From G020348385 sp964580235 (lineage in GTDB: Bacteria > Acidobacteriota > Aminicenantia > Aminicenantales > Aminicenantaceae), in NCBI GenBank assembly GCA_964580235.1, contig CAZOJY010000008.1, forward strand, positions 1-53,050: 53,050 bases of DNA, given 5' to 3'. A program made the translations under genes and the position numbers. Below, in pieces: positions 7,833-15,943 of the stretch. The notes beneath the pieces were generated by a model, which worked only from the letters and a program-made list of their open reading frames with translations, made no database searches and was not told where the DNA came from. Each line of letters begins with the position of its first letter. Within the stretch, counting starts at the first letter, position 1.

Positions 7833-8723
7833 CTATTTTTTCGCCAACGCGTCAACAGCCGTCATGATCTCCAAAAGTTCCTTGGTAATCGAGGCCTGCC
7901 TTATTTTATTGAGAACAAGTGTTAGATCACCGATCAGGTCTTCCGCATTTTTGGTGGCATTTTCCATGGCTATCATGCGCGCCGCATGTTCAGCCGCAAC
8001 AGACTCAGAGAAAAAATGTGTGATCTCGTTCTTCACATAACGCGGGAGGAGAACCTCCAGAAATTCTTTTGTTCCGGGTTCCCAATCCGGGAGCAGCCCG
8101 AAAATCCATTCATCAGACATTTCGGCCGCTTCTTTTTCCCTTTTTGGGATCTCGGCAGGCAAAAGTTTATAAAGAATTATGTGAGGAGAGAGAATCGACC
8201 GGAATTCATTATACAGCACATACACCGCATCTGTCCTGAGAAGAGAAAATTCCCGGATCAGGAACTGGGAGAGTTCCTCTAAATCCCTCATGGTTAAGTC
8301 TTGGGTTTTATCAGCATAAACCCTTTTTATAGGATAAGGACGCTTTTTGAAAAACATCATAGCCTTTTTTCCGATCGGCACAAGCCGAATGTCACATATT
8401 TGAGATTTTTCTCCACAAAACCGATCCGCCTCCGCAAGGAGGTTCGAGTTAAGGGCCCCACAAAGACCTTTATCAGACGTGATGACAACAACGGTTGCCT
8501 TCTGGACCTCTCTTTCTTCGAGAAGGGGATGGCAAACATGCTTTCTGCACAGGATAGCCCTTTGAACAAGGGAAGGAAAAGTATGCCAAAAGGGCCGGGC
8601 CTGGAGAACAGTGCGCTGAGCTTTCTTGAATTTTGCCGTGGAAACTGTCTTCATGGCCTGTGTGATCTGCTGTGTATTCCGTACACTTTTTATTCTTCGC
8701 CGGAGGTCGATCAGAGCAGGCAT
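7833..8723 (-). CDS. atpG: F1 ATP synthase gamma subunit
   Basis: This 296-aa central-stalk subunit has the typical N-terminus (DLRRRIKSVRNTQQITQAMKTVSTAKFKKA), the central ITSDKGLCGALN motif, and the C-terminal helix ATKNAEDLIGDLTLVLNKIRQASITKELLEI. It rotates inside the alpha/beta hexamer and couples to the c-ring. Its ATG lies one base after the atpA stop codon. Confidence 0.96.
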   Translation of the reverse strand: MPALIDLRRRIKSVRNTQQITQAMKTVSTAKFKKAQRTVLQARPFWHTFPSLVQRAILCRKHVCHPLLEEREVQKATVVVITSDKGLCGALNSNLLAEADRFCGEKSQICDIRLVPIGKKAMMFFKKRPYPIKRVYADKTQDLTMRDLEELSQFLIREFSLLRTDAVYVLYNEFRSILSPHIILYKLLPAEIPKREKEAAEMSDEWIFGLLPDWEPGTKEFLEVLLPRYVKNEITHFFSESVAAEHAARMIAMENATKNAEDLIGDLTLVLNKIRQASITKELLEIMTAVDALAKK

Positions 8724-8724
8724 T

Positions 8725-10242
8725 TTACTCGCGTTCTCCCCTGAACTCTTCGCTAAAAGCCGTCATGGCTTTGTTTATCGTTTCGTCTAGCTCGGCATTA
8801 ATTTCCTTTTCCTGCGCGATTTTTTTTAGAATATCCGGGTGTTCTGTTTCGAAATATTCACTGAGTCTTCTCTCATACTCTCTGATCTCGTGGACGCGGA
8901 ATCCGTCCAAAAAGCCTCTATTTCCGGCATATATGATCAATATCTGTTTCTCCACCGGAATGGGATCATACTGTCCTTGTTTGAGGATTTCTGTTAGGCG
9001 CACTCCCCGGTCGAGCTGGGCTTGGCTGGCTTTGTCTAACTCCGTTCCAAATTGGGCAAAGGTCACCAGTTCCCGGTACTGCGCCAGGTCGAGACGCAGC
9101 TGCCCTGCAACCTGCTTCATGGCCTTGATCTGGGCATTTCCTCCTACACGGGAGACAGAAATCCCAACGTTGATGGCGGGCCGGATTCCCGCATTGAATA
9201 GCTCTGGTTCAAGATAGATCTGACCGTCTGTGATAGATATGACATTAGTGGGAATGTATCCGGAAACATCCCCAGCCTGGGTTTCGATGATGGGCAGCGC
9301 AGTCAGGCTACCCCCGCCGTTTTCATCATTGTATTTGGCTGCCCGCTCCAGCAGGCGAGAATGAAGATAAAAAACATCACCAGGATAGGCTTCCCGGCCC
9401 GGTGGACGCCGCAGCAATAGAGCAATCTCACGATAGGCCGCCGCATGTTTAGACAGGTCATCGTAAATCAAAAGCGAATGCTGACCCTTATCGCGGAAAT
9501 ATTCCCCGATGGCACAGCCGCTGTAGGGGGCCAAATACTGCAAAGGAGAAGGATCGGAGGCAGAGGCGGCCACAACCATAGAATAGTCCATGGCTCCATG
9601 ATCTTCGAGTATCTTGATGATATAGGCAATGGTGGAATTTTTTTGGCCGATGGCCACATAAATGCAGATGACATCTTTTCCCTTTTGGTTGATGATGGTG
9701 TCAATGGCGATGGCAGTTTTCCCTGTCTGGCGGTCCCCGATAATCAATTCCCTCTGTCCGCGTCCGATAGGGATCATGGCATCGATAGCTTTTATTCCAG
9801 TCTGAAGGGGCTCTTTAACGGGAAGACGTTCCACAACTCCCGGAGCCAATCGTTCTACCACCATATTTATATCTGTCTTGATAGGCCTTTTTCCGTCCAA
9901 CGGTATTCCCAAAGGATTGACAACTCTACCGATCAAGTCTGGGCCTGAAGGAACCTGCATGATCCTGTGTGTGCGTTTTACCAGATCTCCCTCTTTGACA
10001 AGATGGCTCTCTCCCAACAAAACCGATCCAACACTATCTTCTTCAAGATTCAAGGCCAGACCGTAGACATCGTTAGGGAACTCGAGGAGTTCGTTGAACA
10101 TCACACGGTCCAGTCCATATATTCGGGCGATGCCGTCTCCTACAGAAATTACGCTTCCGACTTCCTTGATATCGACATCTGTCTCATAACCTTCAATCTG
10201 TTGTTGGATGATTTTGCTGATTTCGTCTGCTTTTATTTCCAT
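8725..10242 (-). CDS. atpA: F1 ATP synthase alpha subunit
   Basis: This 505-aa non-catalytic nucleotide-binding subunit has Walker A GDRQTGKT, the AIGQKNSTIA motif, and the signature PAINVGISVSRVGG. Length and conservation are normal. It sits between atpH (2-base gap) and atpG (1-base gap), which implies close translational coupling. Confidence 0.97.
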   Translation of the reverse strand: MEIKADEISKIIQQQIEGYETDVDIKEVGSVISVGDGIARIYGLDRVMFNELLEFPNDVYGLALNLEEDSVGSVLLGESHLVKEGDLVKRTHRIMQVPSGPDLIGRVVNPLGIPLDGKRPIKTDINMVVERLAPGVVERLPVKEPLQTGIKAIDAMIPIGRGQRELIIGDRQTGKTAIAIDTIINQKGKDVICIYVAIGQKNSTIAYIIKILEDHGAMDYSMVVAASASDPSPLQYLAPYSGCAIGEYFRDKGQHSLLIYDDLSKHAAAYREIALLLRRPPGREAYPGDVFYLHSRLLERAAKYNDENGGGSLTALPIIETQAGDVSGYIPTNVISITDGQIYLEPELFNAGIRPAINVGISVSRVGGNAQIKAMKQVAGQLRLDLAQYRELVTFAQFGTELDKASQAQLDRGVRLTEILKQGQYDPIPVEKQILIIYAGNRGFLDGFRVHEIREYERRLSEYFETEHPDILKKIAQEKEINAELDETINKAMTAFSEEFRGERE

Positions 10243-10244
10243 TC

Positions 10245-10787
10245 CTATTCCTTGGCAATTTTTTGTTTAAGCCTTTCCAGGTCTCCCCTGATAGAGGCAT
10301 CGTACACAATATTGTCTTTCCGGATGGAAAGCCCCCCGATCAGTTTGGGATCTAATTTATACGTCAGAAAAACCGGTCGATGTTCAAGAAGGGTAAGTTT
10401 TTCCTCCAGACGCTTTTTCTGAGCCGGGTTGAGATGAATCACTGAGCTCACATGAAAATTGGTTATTCCCTGTATCTCGTTCCAAAGCACCGGCAGGAAT
10501 TCCAGAATCTTAGGCAACAGGGTTAATCGGCTGTTTTCCACGAGAAGAAGCAAAAATCGTTTGGCTTTTTCTCCGATCAGGAATCGCTCCAGTATGCGTT
10601 TCGTAATCTCAGTCTTTTTTGTTGCGGGAAGAAAGGGACTTTTGAGTGTATCCAGAAGCGTTGAATGAGCACCTAAAAAATGTTCAAATTCCGTCAGTTC
10701 ATCACACAAGGATCCAAACTCCCTCCGATCTTTGGCGGAGTTAATGAGTCCTTGAGCGTACCTTCGTACCAGAGTGAGAATTCTCAT
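10245..10787 (-). CDS. atpH: F1 ATP synthase delta subunit
   Basis: With the ATG at 10787 the product is 180 aa and begins MRILTLVRRYAQGLINSAKD, the usual start of delta (OSCP). The C-terminal part ends in the conserved pattern LIGGLSIRKDNIVYDASIRGDL. Delta links the top of F1 to the peripheral stalk. The frame is open upstream to 10841, but that N-terminus has no family resemblance and lies within atpF. It overlaps the end of atpF by 47 bases, so translation is probably coupled; no good ribosome-binding sequence is visible. Confidence 0.92.
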   Translation of the reverse strand: MRILTLVRRYAQGLINSAKDRREFGSLCDELTEFEHFLGAHSTLLDTLKSPFLPATKKTEITKRILERFLIGEKAKRFLLLLVENSRLTLLPKILEFLPVLWNEIQGITNFHVSSVIHLNPAQKKRLEEKLTLLEHRPVFLTYKLDPKLIGGLSIRKDNIVYDASIRGDLERLKQKIAKE

Positions 10788-11346
10788 GAAGTTTTTCAAG
10801 CCTTTCAATGGATTTATCGATGAGTGACGACTGGAATTCATCGGTCATTAAATCCTTAATCCTAAGCTGAGCCAAATCTGTGGCAAGAGCTGCAGCATAT
10901 TCTTTGATTTCCCGGATGGCATCCCGAGTGAGCATTTCGATTTCCTGGCGAGTAAAATTTTTCAGGCGCTCGATATCCTGTTTGGCTTCTATGACAAACC
11001 GCTGTTTCAAGGTCCGGCCTTCGGCATCTGCCTCTTGCCGCAAACGTTCAATCTCATCATCGAGCCTTTTCAATCGCGATTTGATCTCTGTCAGTTTTCC
11101 CGCCGCCTCCTCGCGAGACTCCTTCGCTCCCCCTAATGCATTCTCCAGCGAGTCAGCCCTTCCCTGGAGAAACTGTCCCAAAGGTTTCCGCAAAATATAA
11201 GTCAATCCCCCAAACAGAACCAGAAAGTTAATGACTTTCCCTATAAAATCCTTGGTTTGGGAAGGATGAGATTCCTCTGCATTTGACATAAATAGCAAAA
11301 ACGGCACAATCAAAAGAATCACAAGAATGGATTTTTTCTGCAGCAT
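10741..11346 (-). CDS. atpF: ATP synthase peripheral-stalk b subunit with signal-like N-terminus
   Basis: The ATG at 11346 overlaps the stop codon of the preceding b' gene (TGATG), giving 201 aa. Residues 5-20 form a hydrophobic signal-like stretch, residues about 33-53 form the usual b membrane anchor (DFIGKVINFLVLFGGLTYILRKPL), and the rest is a long charged helix predicted as a coiled coil. A leading second hydrophobic segment is known from some b subunits of other phyla. Together with b' it would form a heterodimeric stator. The open frame continues upstream, but that part is a shadow of b'. Confidence 0.9.
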   Translation of the reverse strand: MLQKKSILVILLIVPFLLFMSNAEESHPSQTKDFIGKVINFLVLFGGLTYILRKPLGQFLQGRADSLENALGGAKESREEAAGKLTEIKSRLKRLDDEIERLRQEADAEGRTLKQRFVIEAKQDIERLKNFTRQEIEMLTRDAIREIKEYAAALATDLAQLRIKDLMTDEFQSSLIDKSIERLEKLHENSHSGTKVRSRTH

Positions 11347-11762
11347 CAGTTCAGAAGCCTCTTTTCGATTCTCCTGGCAAGGTTTTGACTTTGAGGCTCC
11401 AGTTCTTTTTTGAGACGATCGACTTTTTCTTCCAACTCCTTTCGGGCCTTCTTGACCTGTGCGCGACATTCCTGGGACACCTCTTCGATCATGCCTTCCT
11501 TTTCTTTCTGTGCTTCCCGCTCAAATTTCTCCCGGATTTCTCGTGCTGTTATTTTTGCAGATTTCATATCCTTTTCAATTTGTTCTAGAGCTTTGTTATA
11601 TTTCTCCAGTGCCTCTTGGGCTGCATCCAGGTCCTGTTGGATTTTATCGTCCCTTTGTCTCATGATCCGCCGCAAGGGTTTGAAATAGACTTTTGTAAGG
11701 ACAAGAATCAGAATCCACACGATCCCAAATACAACAAGAACGCTTAAATCAATTGAAAGCAT
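11346..11762 (-). CDS. atpF': ATP synthase second b-type stator subunit (b')
   Basis: This 138-aa protein has one N-terminal membrane anchor (SVLVVFGIVWILILVLTKVYFKPL) followed by about 110 residues of heptad-patterned charged helix. This is the architecture of b/b' stator subunits. It is the first gene of the ATP synthase run, and its stop overlaps the start of atpF. Genes for subunits a and c, which usually precede b', are absent here: the next gene upstream is folC, 131 bases away on the same strand. Confidence 0.88.
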   Translation of the reverse strand: MLSIDLSVLVVFGIVWILILVLTKVYFKPLRRIMRQRDDKIQQDLDAAQEALEKYNKALEQIEKDMKSAKITAREIREKFEREAQKEKEGMIEEVSQECRAQVKKARKELEEKVDRLKKELEPQSQNLARRIEKRLLN

Positions 11763-11776
11763 CTTAGCCTGTCTTT

Positions 11777-11805
11777 TTCATAAAAAAGAAGATAAATTGA
11801 GGCAA
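11777..11805 (-). promoter_or_regulatory. Candidate promoter of the ATP synthase operon
   Basis: On the minus strand TTGCCT (11800-11805) and TATGAA (11777-11782) are 17 bases apart. The predicted leader before the ATG at 11762 is about 8 bases and contains AGG. The -10 match is only fair, and transcription from folC could also contribute. Confidence 0.4.
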
Positions 11806-11893
11806 AAATTTAACATGCTTCACATAAAAAAGCAAGCACCTGAAGGATTCAAGAATTCCTGGAGTTACAGAAAAGCGTTTTGTTGACAAAAGA

Positions 11894-13195
11894 TTAGTTC
11901 ACCCGCGTGCTCCGGGCAATTTTTTTAATTTCCCCAACCAAAAAAAGAGAGCCCGTAACAAGCACAATCCCGTTGGGTCCAGCCAGTCTTTGTGCCAGCC
12001 GGAAGGCTTTTTCGGCATCCGGCTCACAGAATATCCTTTTTTTGATGGCGCGAACCTTTTCTCTCAATTCCTGGGTGGGGCACGCCCGGAAATATGGAAA
12101 CCGGGTCAAAATGATTGTTTTAGCCTGTGGAAACAGGATATCAGCAATCCGATCGATTTTTTTATCCCGCATAGCCGCATACACAAGCACTGGGGGCAGA
12201 AAAAAAAATTCTCTGATGTAGTCCCGCAAAGCCGCAGCTCCCTCCTCGTTGTGCGCTCCGTCCAAAAGCACGAGCGGCTCACGGGAAATGGCTTCCAACC
12301 GGCCCTCCCATCGGGTGGTCTGGATACCCTGGATAATTTTTTCTTTCTGTAGTTTTTTCCATCGCTGACCGAGCATCCGAGAAGCGGCAATCGCGGCGGC
12401 GGCATTGCAGCCTTGATGTTTTCCTGGAAGAGAAGGCTTATATGTGTAGACCTCCTCGTCCACCTTGAACTGGAAAACATAACCGTTTTGCGTTTTTTGC
12501 CCGGCAAAATTGGCTTTTTCGTCAAAAATCCCAAAAAAAGGGGCATCGAGCATCTTTGCGCGATTTTTTATGGTCGTATACGCATCATCGTTTTGGACCC
12601 CACAAATCACCGGCACTCCAGATTTGATGATACCGGCCTTCTCGAAGGCAATTTGGCTCAACGTTTCTCCCAGGAATTTCTGGTGTTCTGCCGATATTGT
12701 CGTAATGATCGTTAATTCTGGATCGACCACATTTGTGGCATCAAACCGGCCTCCCATCCCCACTTCAAGAAACGCCATATCCACCTTTTGTTCGGCAAAA
12801 TAAATAAAAGCCACACAGCAGAGATGTTCAAAATACGTTGGGGGGTTTAACAATCTTTTTTCTGAAATTAGCTTTTCGATCTTATTTCTAAGTTCGGTGA
12901 GTATTCGGCAAAAGTTCTGTCTTGGAATAAGCTTGTCACCGACCCGGATTCTCTCTTCCACATCCACAAGGTGAGGCGAAGTGAACAGACCGGCGCGGAA
13001 ACCATGCAGGCTCAAGATTCGGGTGAGGAAGGCACAAACCGAACCTTTTCCGTTTGATCCCGCAACAAGTACAGAAGGATATTTCCGATGAGGGTTGTGG
13101 AACGCACGAAGGATTTCCTGCACATTATCCAATCCGAATTTAATCCCCAGGTTCTGGATTTTCTCCAGATACCGTTTGCATTCCTGATCATTCAT
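11894..13195 (-). CDS. folC: Bifunctional folylpolyglutamate / dihydrofolate synthase
   Basis: The 433-aa Mur-ligase-family protein has the FolC P-loop VAGSNGKGSVCAFL near residue 43, TSPHLVDVEERIRV, and the C-terminal domain with LLDGAHNEEGAAAL. It adds glutamate to folates, and in many bacteria also makes dihydrofolate from dihydropteroate. Its ATG overlaps the accD stop by 4 bases (ATGA). The accD-folC order is common in Gram-negative bacteria, which supports both calls. Confidence 0.93.
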   Translation of the reverse strand: MNDQECKRYLEKIQNLGIKFGLDNVQEILRAFHNPHRKYPSVLVAGSNGKGSVCAFLTRILSLHGFRAGLFTSPHLVDVEERIRVGDKLIPRQNFCRILTELRNKIEKLISEKRLLNPPTYFEHLCCVAFIYFAEQKVDMAFLEVGMGGRFDATNVVDPELTIITTISAEHQKFLGETLSQIAFEKAGIIKSGVPVICGVQNDDAYTTIKNRAKMLDAPFFGIFDEKANFAGQKTQNGYVFQFKVDEEVYTYKPSLPGKHQGCNAAAAIAASRMLGQRWKKLQKEKIIQGIQTTRWEGRLEAISREPLVLLDGAHNEEGAAALRDYIREFFFLPPVLVYAAMRDKKIDRIADILFPQAKTIILTRFPYFRACPTQELREKVRAIKKRIFCEPDAEKAFRLAQRLAGPNGIVLVTGSLFLVGEIKKIARSTRVN

Positions 13196-13992
13196 TCTGC
13201 ACGAGGTTTATTCAGGAACAGACGAAGGGCCCGAACGATGTAGGGGCGCAGATTTTTCCGCTCCACCACATCATCCAGCATACCGTGATGGAGGAGAAAC
13301 TCCGAGCGCTGGAATCCTTTGGGAAGTTTTTCTTTTATTGTTTGCTCGATAACCCGTGGACCAGCAAAGCCGATCAGCGAATTTGGCTCGGCAATATTGA
13401 TATCCCCCAACATGGCATAGCTGGCTGTCACCCCGCCTGTTGTGGGATCGGTGAGAACCGAGATGTAAGGGATGCCGGCCTTTTCCAGATTGGCGATGGC
13501 CGAACTTGTTTTCATCAGCTGCATCAAAGAAAAAATCCCTTCCTGCATTCGCGCTCCCCCAGAGCTTGAAATCACAACAGCAGGGATGTTCTCTGCGACG
13601 GCTCTTTCGAAAGCCCGGGTGATTTTTTCTCCTACGACAGAGCCCATGCTGCCTCCCATGAAGCCAAACTCCATAGCACTCATGACAATCCTTATGCCAT
13701 CCATTGTGCCGACGGCATTCAGAACCGCATCCGGAAGACCGGTTTTTTTGGCGTTTTCTTTCAATCGGCTAGAGTATGGCTTGGTGTCCTTGAAAACAAG
13801 GGGATCCTCAGGAAAGATGTTTTGATCAATCAGCTCATACTGCCCTAAGTCAAAAAGCATATTGAGCCGGTCAATGGCCGAGAGCCGAAAATGAAAACTG
13901 CACTCCGGACAAATAAAAAGATTTTCCAAGATATCCTGTTTGTAGAGGATGCGCCGGCAGTTGTTGCATCGTGTCCAGATTCCGGTCATCAT
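13192..13992 (-). CDS. accD: Acetyl-CoA carboxylase carboxyltransferase beta subunit
   Basis: This 266-aa crotonase-fold subunit has an N-terminal zinc ribbon with Cys9, Cys12, Cys28 and Cys31, then the AccD core including SGGARMQEGIFSLMQL and TDPTTGGVTASYAMLGDI. It works with AccA (not in this window) to carboxylate acetyl-CoA for fatty-acid synthesis. Two ATGs stand in tandem at 13992 and 13989 after AAGGAAA; either may be used. A promoter lies just upstream, and folC follows with a 4-base overlap. Confidence 0.95.
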   Translation of the reverse strand: MMTGIWTRCNNCRRILYKQDILENLFICPECSFHFRLSAIDRLNMLFDLGQYELIDQNIFPEDPLVFKDTKPYSSRLKENAKKTGLPDAVLNAVGTMDGIRIVMSAMEFGFMGGSMGSVVGEKITRAFERAVAENIPAVVISSSGGARMQEGIFSLMQLMKTSSAIANLEKAGIPYISVLTDPTTGGVTASYAMLGDINIAEPNSLIGFAGPRVIEQTIKEKLPKGFQRSEFLLHHGMLDDVVERKNLRPYIVRALRLFLNKPRAE

Positions 13993-14019
13993 TTTTCCTT
14001 TTTTTTAGGAAACACCTCT

Positions 14020-14047
14020 ATTTTAGAGCGATAGCGAGATAAGTCAA
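14020..14047 (-). promoter_or_regulatory. Promoter of accD-folC
   Basis: TTGACT (14042-14047) and TAAAAT (14020-14025) on the minus strand are 16 bases apart, giving a leader of about 21 bases that contains the AGGA ribosome-binding sequence of accD. Confidence 0.55.
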
Positions 14048-14066
14048 TATTAAAAAGTTCTGATTT

Positions 14067-14528
14067 TTAGGATGAGGAATCTGTGCCTTCATCTTCGTCA
14101 GAGATAAGTTTGAGGACCGATTCTGGATCTGGAAGATCCTCCCGTATGTCCATCTCGTCATGAAATAAGTTTAAAACAGACTTAACAAGCTTTTCTTTGT
14201 CGAATGGCTTTTCGAAATAATCGGCGGCGCCAAAAGACCGGATAGCCTCATTTTTATACTGAGTGCCTTTGTACAAACCAGTCACGATAACAATCGGAAT
14301 CTTCCCCTTCGTTTCTTTAGAGATCTTTTGCGTGAGATCAAAACCATGGAGTTTGGGGAGCATGGCTTCAAGAAGAATCATGTTGGGCTTTTCTGATTTG
14401 AACTTCTCATAGGCTTCTTGACCGTCGGCCGCTGTGATAATCTCAAATTTATAGGAAGAAAACAGGTCCACCAAATTCTCCAGGCTTTTGGCATCATAGT
14501 CCACGATCAATATTTTTTTTTCTTTCAT
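14067..14528 (-). CDS. Receiver-domain protein with Glu at the phospho-acceptor site
   Basis: The 153-aa protein is a stand-alone CheY-like receiver (residues 1-120) plus a short acidic, Ser-rich tail. The acidic pocket (Asp10, Asp12), the Thr (VIVTGL) and the Lys (FEKPF) are present. The expected phosphorylated Asp is Glu54 in the segment MILLEAMLPKLHGFD. In receivers an Asp-to-Glu change can mimic the phosphorylated state, so this may signal constitutively or by partner binding. No histidine kinase is nearby. Its promoter is near consensus and leaves almost no leader, and no ribosome-binding sequence is seen. Confidence 0.85.
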   Translation of the reverse strand: MKEKKILIVDYDAKSLENLVDLFSSYKFEIITAADGQEAYEKFKSEKPNMILLEAMLPKLHGFDLTQKISKETKGKIPIVIVTGLYKGTQYKNEAIRSFGAADYFEKPFDKEKLVKSVLNLFHDEMDIREDLPDPESVLKLISDEDEGTDSSS

Positions 14529-14539
14529 ATAGATTTTTA

Positions 14540-14568
14540 ATTCTAAAATATAACTCCTGGCTTGTCAA
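14540..14568 (-). promoter_or_regulatory. Near-consensus promoter of the receiver gene, very short leader
   Basis: TTGACA (14563-14568) and TAGAAT (14540-14545) are 17 bases apart on the minus strand. The expected transcription start falls about 5 bases before the ATG at 14528, with no ribosome-binding sequence between. Confidence 0.65.
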
Positions 14569-14670
14569 TTTCAGCTCGGGCCCCATTTAGCCTGAATTAT
14601 TCACAAACATTTTTTTTACAGGATTGTTTGAGCATTGAAATCAGGGACATGTACCGGAAATTCAGGGCAG

Positions 14671-14694
14671 CCTGGATAATTTATGAATTATCCA
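14671..14694. repeat. Second copy of the CCTGGATAATT palindrome
   Basis: TGGATAATT and its complement form 9-bp arms around TATG, as at 148-175. The bases from 14669 to 14694 are identical to 147-172. The outer right arm has decayed (AG instead of GG). Confidence 0.7.
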
Positions 14695-14950
14695 AGTTAG
14701 CTTACAAACAGCACAAACTCTGCCATTGTTTTTGTCGATATTTACGAAGAAATGGCCCAAATAATCTTCTCAAGGAGCTCTTGATCAAGAAACGCCAGGG
14801 GAAAACATCTCCATTTTCTATGATAGAATTTTGGTTATCAAAGGAAAAGCGCATTTCTCGATGCTTTCTTCCATGACGGTGAAAATGGGGATACTTACTA
14901 GGCAAGGCGGACTCTTTTTTCCCTAAGGCTTTTATGATATATTGACGGAT

Positions 14951-15925
14951 ATGGCAACAGAAGAAAAGCTCGATCTCACTCTTGTCATCCCGGTCTATAA
15001 CGAAGCCACAAACCTGGCTGAACTCCACAAGGAAATTACCGATTCCTGTCAAAATCTGAAGAAGTCCTATGAAATACTTTTCGTGGACGATGGGAGCCGG
15101 GACGACTCTCTTCTCATTTGCAAACGTCTTTTGAAAAAAGATCCGCGGATAAGGATCATTCAGCTGCGGAAAAATTTTGGCCAGACCGCCGCACTTTCGG
15201 CCGGATTCGACCATGCCCGTGGAGACATCATCATCACACTGGATGCAGATTTGCAGAACGATCCCAAAGATTTTGGGCTTTTCATCGAAAAAATCGAAGA
15301 AGGTTATGATCTCGTCAACGGATGGAGAGTGAAGAGAAAAGACAAGTTTATCACCCGCCGTCTGCCCTCGGTTTTGGCCAACTGGTTGATTTCGAGGATG
15401 ACCGGTATAAAACTCCATGACTATGGCTGCACGTTAAAAGCTTTCCGCCGGGAAATAATAAAGCACATAAAATTATATGGAGAGTTGCACCGGTTCATTC
15501 CGGCAATTGCCAGCAATGTCGGCGTATCCATCGCAGAGGTCCAGGTGAACCACCGCAAACGCCGTCATGGAAAATCCAAGTACAATGTGTGGAGGTTTCC
15601 CAAAGTTATCCTGGACCTGCTGACCGTTAAATTCCTGCTGAGCTACTCCACGCGGCCGCTGCAGATATTCGGGATTTTTGGCCTTATCAGCGGAATCATC
15701 GGAGGAATCCTGGGACTCTGGCTGGCGTACGTGCGCCTCATCCGGCTGGAGGGGATCAGCGGTCGCCCGCTGCTCCTCCTCGCCATTCTGCTTATCGTCA
15801 TAGGAATCCAGTTCATCACGCTCGGACTTTTGGCCGAAATCGTGGTTCGTGGCTATCATGAATCTACGAAAAAGAAAATCTATTTTGTGCGCAACATCAT
15901 CCAGGCGGATTCCGAGGAAGACTGA
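14951..15925 (+). CDS. GT2 polyprenyl-phosphate glycosyltransferase (GtrB/DPM1-like)
   Basis: This protein of about 324 aa has an N-terminal GT-A domain with IPVYNEATN, VDDGSRDDS (Asp46-Asp47) and the metal-binding DADLQND near residue 97. Two membrane segments at the C-terminus (about 233-255 and 267-290) complete the GtrB/ArnC-like layout. Such enzymes transfer a sugar from a nucleotide donor to undecaprenyl phosphate, producing a lipid-linked sugar for a membrane transferase; the GT39-like protein at 25305 is a possible user. I use the ATG at 14951; a TTG nine bases upstream is an alternative. It opens the plus-strand glycan locus. Confidence 0.88.
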   Translation: MATEEKLDLTLVIPVYNEATNLAELHKEITDSCQNLKKSYEILFVDDGSRDDSLLICKRLLKKDPRIRIIQLRKNFGQTAALSAGFDHARGDIIITLDADLQNDPKDFGLFIEKIEEGYDLVNGWRVKRKDKFITRRLPSVLANWLISRMTGIKLHDYGCTLKAFRREIIKHIKLYGELHRFIPAIASNVGVSIAEVQVNHRKRRHGKSKYNVWRFPKVILDLLTVKFLLSYSTRPLQIFGIFGLISGIIGGILGLWLAYVRLIRLEGISGRPLLLLAILLIVIGIQFITLGLLAEIVVRGYHESTKKKIYFVRNIIQADSEED

Positions 15926-15943
15926 TATACGCTTGAGCCCGTC

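Larger units (their letters stand above)
14529..14950. other. Intergenic region with a repeat palindrome and half-site
   Basis: Between the divergent receiver and GT2 genes lie a half-site-like copy of the dispersed motif (14591-14608) and the recurring palindrome (14671-14694). A 104-codon plus-strand frame crosses both repeats; it has no ribosome-binding sequence and no recognisable features, so I do not call it a gene. The rest shows nothing clear. Confidence 0.5.

Noticed and set aside
14562..14876. 104-codon plus-strand frame between the receiver and GT2 genes
   Set aside because: It crosses two dispersed-repeat copies, has no ribosome-binding sequence and an uneven composition, and overlaps the receiver promoter.
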